Of a DNA stretch of 26,361 bases, positions 17,829 through 25,942 are shown in pieces. Every line of letters begins with the position of its first letter. The stretch's first letter is position 1. Position numbers and translations under genes: made by a program. The notes under the pieces were generated by a model. It saw only the letters and a list, made by a program, of their open reading frames with translations. It was not told the DNA's origin and searched no databases. Location of the stretch: assembly GCA_009801015.1 (NCBI GenBank), contig VHZZ01001107.1, positions 70,163 to 96,523 of the forward strand, in the 5' to 3' direction. Source of the stretch: Silene noctiflora (lineage: Eukaryota; Streptophyta; Magnoliopsida; Caryophyllales; Caryophyllaceae).

Positions 17829-19603
17829 CTATCTCCCAGGCCACTTAGCAACGTAGTTAACGTGGGTCTTGTTCGCCTTCGATTCCGCTGAACCTTTGGC
17901 CATTCTCGAAGTTGGTACCTCTCGTCTCAGCGTTGGTATCACCTTCATTGCCGAGAGTCGAGGGTTCCTCTCGTCGTCGTCCATATCCATGGTCTTCACT
18001 ACGAAAGACCCCATTAGCAGCATCAATCCGTCACTCGGCTTCAACACCACTAAGGCTTTCTGAAAGAACTGCATCCCCAGTACTAACTTGAAGTCATCCA
18101 ACGGAACGGTGGTAAAGTCGAGCTCCCCTGCCCATTCACCCACCTGGACCGCGATCCTCTTAGACACTCCTTGGATACGTCTCATTTTCCCATTAACAGG
18201 CTTCAAGCTGCTGTTATCATCGCTCAAAACCAGTCCCAACCTATCGGCTTCTTCTTTAATCACAAAGTTGTGGGTGGCGCCAGAGTCGATCATTGCTCGT
18301 GCCTGCCTCCCGTTCACCATAAAGTCCACGTACATGAGCCCCGGGGATTTCTTGGCGAGGGGTTCGTCCAACTTCCCCATCGCATTTATCCTTCGAAGTG
18401 AACCCATTCGTGGTTGGTCCTCATCATCACTTGAGCCTTCATCATACTCTTGATGATAGTCGGCTAATACCCCATCGAGACGTTCTTGAGCTCCCTTCGA
18501 CATGTTCTGTAACATCGCGTTAAACTCTGCCTTGTTGAGACACTCGGCCATCTTGTGGGGACCTTTGCACACAAAACACGCAAATGGCTTCTTCGTTGTA
18601 GACACAGCAGAATTTCCCACCTTCGAAGATGAGCTTGTGGAGGAGTTCCCGTTACTCCCCGATCGATCTTGACTCCCTTGTGTGTTAAATCGACTGCCCC
18701 CAACCAAAATCGAACTAGCTTATGGCTACTTTCCATTAGACCCATACTGAGGCGCACCAGTATTCTCCACTGGTGCCGCATCTCGAGGCGTCTCTCGCTC
18801 CCCGTGGAAGTCAAGAAGCCGCTCCGCGGCAGATATCGCTGAAGACAGAGTCTTGGGGTTCTGCCTCATTACCTCTTGTTGAGCCCACCTCTTCAATCCA
18901 TTGATGAACTCGAATATCCTGTCCATCTCGATCATCTCGGAAATCTCGAGCATGCACGCTGAGAACTCCCTCACATAATCCCGGATTGATTTGGTGTGCT
19001 TTACCTCCTTCAGCTTCTGTCGCGCGATAAACTCAGTGTTCTCGGGATAGAAGTGATCGCTTAAAATCCACTTGAAGTCGGCCCACGACATCACCATAAT
19101 CGTGCCCGCTTCCATTTCCTTGTACTTAGACCTCCACCACAACTTGGCGTCGTCTGTCAAGTACATGCTTACTATGTCGACTTTCGTTTCTTCGTCTAGC
19201 CGCTTACTCGGAAGTACTGATCCATATCGAAAACGAATTTGTCGACCGCTTTTGAATCCCTCGCCCCATCGTAGGTACGAGGTGGAGGTGCCTTCACCTT
19301 TCGGCCCCCCAAAGATTTCCCGTCATTGGCCACGACTTTCATGAGCGTGGTGCAAGTATTCTCTAGCTCCTCGATCTTTCGATGGAGGTGAACGATCTCT
19401 TCCGCCCGATCTTCAGGGATTGAATTCCCGATCGCATCGATCTGGGCATCCATCCCGACCAAAGCCGACTCAAGGCTACTAACCGTCTTATCCAACTCCT
19501 CGAGGTTCACTCCCATCTGGATCACGATGCCCTCGAGCTTCGGAAGTTTGTCATCGAACGCTTCCTCTAGGTAGCTCATTCGCTCTTCCATACTTTTGCC
19601 CAT
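17829..19603 (-). pseudogene. gag - zinc knuckle - aspartic protease polyprotein of TR-GAG element
   Basis: The gene starts at the ATG at 19603 (MGKSMEERMSYLEEAF). A Glu/Leu-rich N-terminal region, likely coiled coil, is followed by VDKFVFDMDQYFRVS. A one-base loss near 19200 shifts the frame into the gag core (LTDDAKLWWRSKY, FSACMLEISEMIEMDRIFEF). Two in-frame stops follow near 18720-18728. Then comes a CCHC-like knuckle, CFVCKGPHKMAEC, with three rather than four residues before His. The protease follows with the catalytic motif MIDSGATHNFVI near 18290 and the later block DFKLVLGMQFF. The frame ends at 17829. The product would form the particle and process itself; pol functions are absent. 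The DSGATHNFV motif fits Ty3/gypsy elements with this gag type. Broken in at least three places. An undetermined base (N) lies just upstream at 19635. Confidence 0.82.
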
Positions 19604-19657
19604 TTTCTCGATTACGATGAACAAATGCGGCCCGNAGAAACCCGTCCGAAGACCGGG

Positions 19658-19669
19658 CTCTGATACCAC
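19658..19669 (-). promoter_or_regulatory. second primer binding site (inner), tRNA-iMet type
   Basis: The minus strand reads AGTGGTATCAGAGCCCGG immediately after the inner LTR. It matches the same iMet primer as the outer PBS, and 17 bases (GCTCTGATACCACTTGT on the plus strand) are identical at both sites. Confidence 0.8.
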
Positions 19670-19670
19670 T

Positions 19671-19859
19671 TGTTGAGTCCTCCGCAACGGGCTTATAGAA
19701 TTAGATGCATGAGATTGTCCCATAAGCAAGTGAGGTTCCATCCTAAAACCAATTGGTGGTAGGAGGAGTAGCCCACTTACTTATAAGCTAGTCTCTTCAC
19801 TGTTTTTCTACCCATGTGAGAAACTGCCCCTCACACACATATGGGAAGAGACCTCAACA
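19671..19859 (-). repeat. inner LTR of a different family, embedded in the gag-only element
   Basis: 189 bp bounded by TGTTGAG and CTCAACA, a perfect 7-bp terminal inverted repeat. On the minus strand it is preceded by a purine tract (AAAAGGGGAGAT) and followed after one base by a PBS. It contains CTTATAAG and the word CCAATTGG. It does not resemble the outer LTRs. The flanking bases (CCACT and ATCTC) are not duplicates, so it is not a simple solo-LTR insertion. Confidence 0.75.
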
Positions 19860-20092
19860 ATCTCCCCTTTTCACATGTGTGTGATGAAACTCCCCCTCAC
19901 TTGGTGCTACTCCGCACCCGACACAACCCCGTGTCGGACCGACCAAGCTACTATGCGCGATGCTACTCCGCATCTCTGGTCAACCAAGGGAGAGAGTCCA
20001 ATGACGGCGCTACTCTGCAACCACGACGCTACTCCGCGCCATCTCGAGCACCGTCACCACATCGCACCTTGCGGTCCCAAGCCGAACCGTCA
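19860..20092. other. short segment between outer PBS and inner LTR
   Basis: About 230 bp with no open frame of note. The phrase GCTACTCCGC appears several times on the plus strand (around 19907, 19970 and 20029; a variant near 20009). On the minus strand it ends with the PPT-like AAAAGGGGAGAT against the inner LTR, so it looks like the 3' internal end of another element. Confidence 0.55.
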
Positions 20093-20104
20093 GCTCTGAT
20101 ACCA
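20093..20104 (-). promoter_or_regulatory. outer primer binding site (tRNA-iMet)
   Basis: TGGTATCAGAGC on the minus strand, 2 bp from the end of the 5' LTR. Confidence 0.85.
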
Positions 20105-20106
20105 CT

Positions 20107-20629
20107 TGTCACGGTCCGGTACTTTAGCCGGATCGTGGCGTGCACTCTTCCCCGACTCTAGGGCAAGAATGCAAGCAAAAAAGGTCTCTACTAGCGAGGG
20201 ATCGCCCACTAGCACGTTTCTCGGGACTCGGGGTGTGTGTCGGGAATCCTAGTCACGATTATCAAAGTCCGGAACACGAAAGCAATAAAAGTAAGCAATA
20301 CGATTATTGTAAGCAAGAGACAAGAAATATCAAGCTTAAGGATGAGAAGCGGTTTTCATTGACTAGCACCTCTCATAGAGGGAAATTTAATAGTTTGACT
20401 CCTGTAGCAGGATACATTGAGTGTGCAGAATAGCAATATGTTTTCTAAACACCTAAAAACGTATCTTAAACTAAAAACGAGACTCCACGATTCGACACAC
20501 AGGAAGTAGTCTTGGAGTACTAAATGTTACAAAAAACATAAACGGAAATAAGAAATCTAAGGGTTCGAAGTGAAAGGACCGCGCGCGCAATTTTCAAGGA
20601 TTTTGTGGCTAAAAGTGCGGCTCCTTAGA
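20107..20629 (-). repeat. 5' LTR of gag-only element (right)
   Basis: 523 bp, TGTCACGGTCCGGTACTTTA to CTCCTTAGA. The last bases are GA instead of the CA seen in the left LTR, a point change at the terminus. The TSD CTAGG follows directly. Confidence 0.88.
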
Positions 20630-20634
20630 CTAGG
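20630..20634. repeat. right TSD of gag-only LTR element
   Basis: CTAGG, matching 16717-16721. Confidence 0.85.
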
Positions 20635-20817
20635 AAACTCCTCCTCTACATCCTCCTGGACCCCCGTGTGAACCACCAGGGATGAGGAAGGGTCGAATTC
20701 AACGTCCATGAAGTCTCTTCCGGACGTCGATGGCATATCCTTTACAAATTCAAACATCTCAGACCATTTCAAAGCGTTTCGAGTCATTTTAAACGATTTT
20801 AAGGCCTTTTCAGACAT
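20630..20817 (-). pseudogene. plant mobile domain (PMD) antisense gene, 5' end
   Basis: N-terminal coding part of the PMD gene. An open frame begins at the ATG at 20817, with a more attractive start at MPSTSGRDFMDVEF about 29 codons later. It runs through an acidic stretch (VQEDVEEEF) to the CTAGG insertion site. Across the 16722-20629 insertion it continues in frame as RRATTRRGGRQPTQAPEW. Which Met is used is uncertain. A separate 5' exon may exist upstream: around 21322 the minus strand has ATG followed by a strong donor CAG-GTATGT at 21310, but I could not find a matching in-phase acceptor. Confidence 0.6.
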
Positions 20818-21480
20818 TTTTTTAGCAAATGAGCAAACATGTTTAAATTACATTCCTACGTGTCCTAAACATGCCTTATGGCGACAGTGAGTCAAAATTT
20901 CGGTAGCATTTCGCTACAAATAGCCTAAACCAGCAAAAAAGTGTCCCGAGGAGCAGTCACAAACTGAAATTCCGACATGATACCAAGTTTACCCATAATC
21001 CAAGGATTCAAAAACATCAAGTTTCATCGGTTTCTGACTAGTATAAGGCCATTTTCGAGCTATTTAAGTAGTTTTAGACTAAAACCGTCATATTTCGCTC
21101 CCATTTCTTCTATACTTGACGAAAATTCAAAGTAAACACATGGTTACGCTCCTAACATGATCAACTACGCATTTCTAATGTCAATTACATGAGACAAATA
21201 TATTTGATGCAAAAGCCCCAAAATTTTCGAAAATTTCGGGTGCCAATCCCTAATTGCAAACCAAAATTCAAGCTACAAATTCAATTAAAGCAAGAGACGG
21301 AGTACATACCTGGTTTAGTCATAATTCGGAGCAAGTATTGATCGATTTTTGATGAGGAGTGATGAAGATTTCGAGTGTTTGTTTTTTTGTATTTAGAAAA
21401 TGAAATGACGAAATGAGGAATAAACACTGTATCACGCACAATTCCAGTTTTCATTCAAGTTGGACAAGCTCGGGAAGAAA
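20818..21480. other. upstream region of PMD gene; possible 5' UTR intron
   Basis: No coding region is supported. On the minus strand a plausible transcript leader runs from about 21420 to the splice donor at 21310/21309 (CCAG-GTATGTA). A long T-rich intron-like stretch then leads to the PMD start. The plus strand shows no open frame of interest. Promoter boundaries are not determined. Confidence 0.4.
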
Positions 21481-21525
21481 CGCAGCACCTCCTGCGCCTT
21501 TCCTGAGGTCGCAACTCATGCTGAG
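21481..21525. repeat. double inverted-repeat module upstream of PMD gene
   Basis: CGCAGCACCTCCTGCG (21481-21496) followed by a degenerate second unit CGCAACTCATGCTGAG (21510-21525). The two units have the same order and spacing as the two hairpins at 24633-24679 upstream of the DUF7745-like gene. Confidence 0.5.
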
Positions 21526-21694
21526 CCCTTTCCCCAGCTAGTTCTCTCGCTTTTAAGTCGTTACGATTTCGTTACTCGTGGGTCCTACCCTTTATCCGTT
21601 ATTCGAAACGTTTCTTTATGCGTTTCGAGGTATTTTTCATAAATTACCTTCTACGATCATTTTTTCTACTTTATGACGATTGTGCTCCCCATCG
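21526..21694. other. unassigned stretch before integrase core
   Basis: No recognisable gene or repeat. Somewhere near 21650-21695 the PMD upstream sequence gives way to integrase coding sequence; I cannot place the breakpoint more exactly because no second copy of this junction is in the window. Confidence 0.4.
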
Positions 21695-22433
21695 GGTTGC
21701 ATCTAAGCAAGTGGCTAAGTTCATACAAGACAACATCATTTGTCGATATGGGTGTCCACAAGAGATCATCAGTGATAATGGTTCTCATTTCCAAGCTCAA
21801 GCCGCACAAGTACTCGCCAAATATAAAATCCAGCATCATCACTCCTCACCCTACCGACCCTAAACCAATAGAGCCGTAGAAGCAGCAAACAAAAATGTCG
21901 TTATGATCCTAAAAAAAATGATCGATAATTATAGGGACTGGCCTAACAAAATACCCTTTGCCTTGTGGGGATATCGAACTTCATTCAGGACGCCCACTGG
22001 GGCTACACCTTTCTACCTAACATATGGCATGGAAGCTGTGCAGCCAGTAGAAATAGAGATTCCATCTCTATGAATACTACTCGAAAGCCAAATTCCAGAA
22101 GCTGAATGGATTAGAGAGAGATACGAAGAACTCATTCTCCTAGATGAGAGAGGACTGCGCGCTTTGCATAATTTTCAAACATATCAAGCGCGAATCAAAA
22201 GAGCTTTTAACAAGAAGGTCAAGCCTCGACAGATCAAAGAAGGAGACTTAGTGCTTAAATCGGTTCAAGCTCTTTTACCAGTGGACCCAAGAGGAAAATT
22301 CAAACCTAACCGAGCAGGACCTTACTTAGTCAAGACGATATCCTCGGGTGGTGCAGTTAGAATCACATACCTAGACAGGAACGAATTTTCTAACCCAACT
22401 AACCTAGATAAACTTAAGAAATATTACCCTTAG
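21695..22433 (+). pseudogene. Tat-lineage integrase, core and C-terminal part
   Basis: This integrase piece lacks the HHCC finger and the first catalytic Asp. It begins around VASKQVAKFIQDNIICRYG and has the second catalytic Asp in EIISDNGSHF and the Glu in AVEAANKN, then DWPNKIPFALWGYRTSFR and the C-terminal GPYLV module. The end reads NLDKLKKYYP before TAG at 22431-22433. Two in-frame stops (TAA about 21861, TGA about 22071) fall where related proteins would have Gln and Arg, as expected from C-to-T changes. It would insert the element's cDNA into the genome. Its neighbours to the right are the antisense DUF7745-like and PMD genes, which sets the original order of the element. It may belong to the same element as the pol at 1-4036, separated by duplication and deletion, or to a second one. 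Confidence 0.82.
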
Positions 22434-23058
22434 ACTAGGCTCGAATGTGCCTCGCGTGACCCTTGTGCCGCACATGCGACACATTATATACACATGGTAC
22501 ATGCCATCCAACCCTTCATGTTATCTTGCTCTTGCATTTTAAGCATTTCTATCATCCTCAGTATCGTCAAAATAAACTTAATTGTAGTTTAGGAGTAAGT
22601 AAAGCACCATGCTTATTCCATATGTTCATTCTATTGGCTCTTGCCTCGAACACTTATTACTTTGCATATATACTTCGAACTACGTTATAGGTTTGATTTC
22701 ATCATTATACGGTGAATACGTAGGCAATCCTTCGCGGGATACAACCCCAAAATACTTTTTTCAAATATGCAAATAGAAGGACATATGCTTTGGCATTTGA
22801 AATTCGAAAGAATAAGCGAAAGGGAAATAATTGTTTAAAGTTTTTGTTTATTTATTAGTAAGTAATACGCCAAATAATAACAACAAGCTTTTACTAAAAC
22901 TAAAATGCTAAGCTAGGATTTTAAAAATCCTGCCTTTTATTACAACATAATAATAAATACTAATATAAATACTAAAAAGACTTAGGCTACTCGTCCATCT
23001 TCCCCTTGCCTTTGTCATTCTTGTCATACTTCATGTCTCAACCTCGAGATGGACGCTC
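22434..23058. other. spacer between integrase and convergent DUF7745-like gene
   Basis: AT-rich, with no gene. It is the 3' region of integrase on one strand and of the antisense gene on the other. The words GTGAATACGTAGGCAATCC (22710-22728) and CGCGGGATACAACCCC are of a type common after integrase in plant Tat elements, from memory. A/T-rich stretches at 22900-22980 could serve as polyadenylation signals for the antisense transcript. Confidence 0.5.
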
Positions 23059-24470
23059 CTATGTTATCTCGGACCTAATTATCAAAGGTCTCTTCCGAGG
23101 TCTAGCATTTCCATTTCTATCCACCACCATTCTCTTAGCAGGAGGAATTCTCTTTGGTTTCTTCCTTGGGAGAACGACCCGGAATCCAGCTTCTTCCTCT
23201 TCTTCAGTCAAATACTTTTGGTTCTCCTTGGCTACTTCGCGAATTTTGTAGTCAATAGGCTCATGATTCCTCAACTTCTCTCTCTCTCCTCGTAAGTTTT
23301 AGCTTTGGCCCATTGGAAATATGAGTTAGACACCCACAATGAGCCTACAAGAGTATGTATTACCACATGTTTATTTGAGCCCAACGAAGTTCCCACTCGC
23401 GACAAGAGTCGGTAGTATGCGCCAATGCAGGCTTTGGAACAGTATCAAGCTTCGGGAACTTTTGTCTTAGGCCCACTTGTCTCAATAGCCATTCTGGGAA
23501 GATAGTAACCATGAAATCTAGGCTTGGAATAAGAATTGAGCGTGTATGATCAAGGCTAGATACTCTAGTCAATGCCTTAAGATGACACCATGGGACGATC
23601 CATCTGATAAGAGGCCCACCTTCATTCTTCAGTTTGTTCTCCCAATAGTTGCAAATTCCGGTGAAGTATACCATGTATAATCTTGTCCTCATCGATATAG
23701 ACCTCGAACGGTAGCCAAGGACATTAACTTGGGCTCGATCAATCGAAGTCTTTCCATAAGCCAAATCCACTAAGATAAATTGGGAGGATGAGTTTCAAAG
23801 AGCAAAAAAAAAAAAAAAAAAAAAGAATGAAAAAGGAAAGAGGATGGCTACTTTTACATGGAGTATAATGGGACTTTCCAAATAACGCATGTCGCGATTA
23901 ACCTTTCTATTATCTAGACCAAGGATGACCTCTCCCAAAGCTAGCCAAATTGGGCTCCTGCGCAGTTCCATCTATTCTATAATTCCAAGAAAACGAGGAT
24001 CCCCTCTCATTTCAGCATTAACATGGTCCTTCAAAATGTAGTAATTGATAAGACAAAATCCAAATGCTCGGCGCCTCGCCACGTATAAAATAGTAGGGTC
24101 CTCCCTATTTATGAAACGATCCACCCTTCGTAGTCACAAGACGGTCTACTTCGGCTTTAGTTAATCCTAATAGATCCCTAAACTTGTTCTTATATCCTTG
24201 AGAACTAGGGGGAAATATGGGTACACTTTCAACATCCCATCCACCAATTGCAGCAAATTCCTCAGGAAAAGGGCATATTTCTCCTCCTGGAAATGTAAAA
24301 ACATGTAGATCGGAATTCCAATACTCCAAGCATACATCTAAGAAAGGCCTCACCACTTTTACTTGTTTAATGCTAATGATTTGACCAATATTGAAGGCGG
24401 CCATATCATGCTTCTCTACATTAGAAAATTCATTTGCCCATTCCTTGAGACGGGTTTCAAAGGCAACCAT
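23059..24470 (-). pseudogene. DUF7745-like antisense gene, copy 2 (near full length)
   Basis: The gene starts at the ATG at 24470 (MVAFETRLKEWANEF) and ends at TAA at 23059-23061. Exon 1 runs 24470 to 23858 and has the FTFPGGEICPFPEEFAAIGG motif. A net loss of about 20 bp at 24126 relative to copy 1 shifts its frame. The intron is 23857-23770 (GTAAAAG...CTTAG). Exon 2 starts at 23769 with WIWLMERLRLI, shifts frame near 23700, and continues through IPSLDFMVTIFPEWLLRQVG, which matches the C-terminal half of DUF7745 proteins. A further splice site (TTGTAG near 23340) may lead to the basic tail containing LPRKKPKRIPPAKR, a possible nuclear localisation signal. Copy 1 lacks everything after the start of exon 2. 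The promoter TATA box is at 24575-24582. The function is unknown; the family call is from memory. Confidence 0.7.
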
Positions 24471-24574
24471 CTTTGAAAAGTTTTGCGAAGTATTTTTTTG
24501 CGGTTTATATGAGTATGTAACCTACGGAATTGTAGAAGGAAGAATTGTGAGAATAAACATTTACCCGAGGCATC

Positions 24575-24582
24575 TATATATA
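24575..24582 (-). promoter_or_regulatory. TATA box of antisense DUF7745-like gene, copy 2
   Basis: TATATATA on the minus strand, about 105 bp upstream of the ATG at 24470. Its position matches 4915-4922 in copy 1, but without the hAT insertion. Confidence 0.55.
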
Positions 24583-24632
24583 CTATTCGGGCTTTCCTAA
24601 TTCCGCTCCGGAACAGACACGCCCAAGAGAGA

Positions 24633-24679
24633 GCGCAGCAACTGCTGCGCCTTCTTGAAGGGTCGCAGCACTTGCTGCG
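24633..24679. repeat. two consecutive CGCAGCA/TGCTGCG hairpins
   Basis: GCGCAGCA-AC-TGCTGCGC at 24633-24650 and CGCAGCA-CT-TGCTGCG at 24664-24679, with a 14-bp spacer. The stems are perfect. Copy 1 retains only one. Confidence 0.75.
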
Positions 24680-25447
24680 GCTCTTGCCCAAGCTTTTTTC
24701 TGAAGTTTTTTGCGGAAAGATTTCCTAATATGGTTTTTGATATTATTTCCTATTTCTATGGGATTTTTGACGACTCTTTTCGCGGAAATTGGACTTTCCT
24801 TACTTTTATCGGAATTCCCTTTCCCAATCGAGTTCGTATTTCGAGGCAGCCACTCCCGACGCATACTTACCCATTTTATTTTTATTTTCTTTTCTAGGGG
24901 GAAGCACTCCTCCACCGTCATCACATTTTCTATTATTTTATATTTTATTTCAAACTTTTTTCATTTTTTTGGGTGATGCACTCTCGTCTTTTAGTCATGT
25001 CAACATTCTTAACTTATTCATTTTCTATTTTTTTAAGGGGAAGCATTCCCATCATTTAGTCGTGCATCACGTCACTGTCCACTTATTTAGTCGTGCATCA
25101 CGTCACTGTCTACTCACTTTTGGGGATACTTTGTTTTTTCCTTTCGATTCGATTGAGAGTTTACATTTTAGGCCATCAAAACTTGTAATTACATGTTTAT
25201 ACTTGTTTTAAGTTGCTTTTTTCTGCATAAATTTCGGCAGCATGACGACGTAAGTGGTCTCTATGCCAAACCTGTTTCCAAGCTAACCTGCAGGAACAAA
25301 GTCCATATATACATCCAACAACAACAAAAGGACGCATGCCCATATATATACATACCAAATGTACAAAACATATACAAGACTCGAGCTCATGCCCGAGAAC
25401 AAAACGAAATTCAAGAAGTACAAAAAGAAGGCTGATCGCTATACTAC
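24680..25447. other. spacer between DUF7745 5' end and PMD 3' end (copy 2)
   Basis: T-rich spacer without a gene, parallel to 5570-6376. It carries GGGGGAAGCACTCC near 24897, degenerate forms near 24970 and 25036, and two copies of the TTAGTCGTGCATCACGTCAC unit at about 25057-25115. Confidence 0.65.
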
Positions 25448-25942
25448 TCAAGCTCTATGCCTCCTAAGGTCCTCGACCATCGCCTCAAGTATGGCGATGT
25501 CAGCGTCACGAACCTCAAGCTCCCTCTCCAAGCGGGTCGTCTCCTCACGTGACCGCTCCAACTCGAGAACGACCCTCGAGTGCCTGAACGACTATCGCTC
25601 GTAGTCGGTTGGCTATCCGCCACAAGTCCACATGCCTCAATGGGCCACCTGCATTTTTAAATCAAGTCAAGTATCATGTCATGTTATTACATGCTAAAAA
25701 TAAGATAAAGAGAAGAGTTATGGACAAAGAACTCACCCTCCTCACAACATGCTGCCACTCGTCGAGGCCAGCCTCAGTCACCGCCTCGGGGAAATAAGGA
25801 ACCTCCATCGACACCGTCACGCCAGCAGGCCCCACAAACTCAAAAGTCTCGGGGAAAGGCAGGAGGCTCGGCGCCGATAGTGTCGATCTCCTGTTATAAT
25901 ACAAGATTCATCAACACATTTTCCTTTCGAAAGGAGAATCAC
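25448..25942 (-). pseudogene. PMD antisense gene, copy 2, last two exons
   Basis: Exon 5 runs 25890 to 25737 and includes VTVSMEVPYFPEAVTEAGLD, ending at a GTGAGT donor. The intron is 25736-25649 (acceptor CACCTGC on the plus strand, i.e. GCAG-GTGG on the minus). Exon 6 is 25648-25448; its charged tail reads RLERELEVRDADIAILEAM and ends in TGA at 25450-25448. Splice sites match those of copy 1 exactly in position. The intron upstream of exon 5 is cut at 25942 by another element, so earlier exons, if present, are beyond the window. Conserved splice sites in both copies support a real, spliced antisense gene before decay. Confidence 0.7.

Larger units (their letters stand above)
16722..20629 (-). 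mobile_element. gag-protease-only LTR retrotransposon (TR-GAG type), minus strand
   Basis: LTRs at 16722-17259 and 20107-20629 are flanked by CTAGG duplications (16717-16721 and 20630-20634). On the minus strand the 5' LTR (right) is followed by PBS TGGTATCAGAGC at 20104-20093, and the 3' LTR (left) is preceded by a purine tract AGGTGGGGGAGAA. Inside is a gag-zinc knuckle-protease gene but no RT, RNase H or integrase. That matches the published class of terminal-repeat elements with a GAG domain. A second, unrelated LTR (19671-19859) with its own PPT and PBS is embedded near the 5' end. The element inserted in exon 1 of the PMD gene in the same orientation; removing it restores the PMD frame. 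Confidence 0.88.
23742..25942. repeat. large duplicated block, copy 2
   Basis: Collinear with 4037-6866. It lacks the hAT-like element (single CTATTCGG at 24583-24590), has two CGCAGCA hairpins instead of one, and lacks the AAAGGGTGATCGC expansion. It is interrupted at 25943 by a new element. Confidence 0.85.

Noticed and set aside
19671..19859. Solo LTR insertion
   Set aside because: No target duplication flanks it, and a PPT and a PBS lie directly on its two sides, so it is part of a chimeric element.
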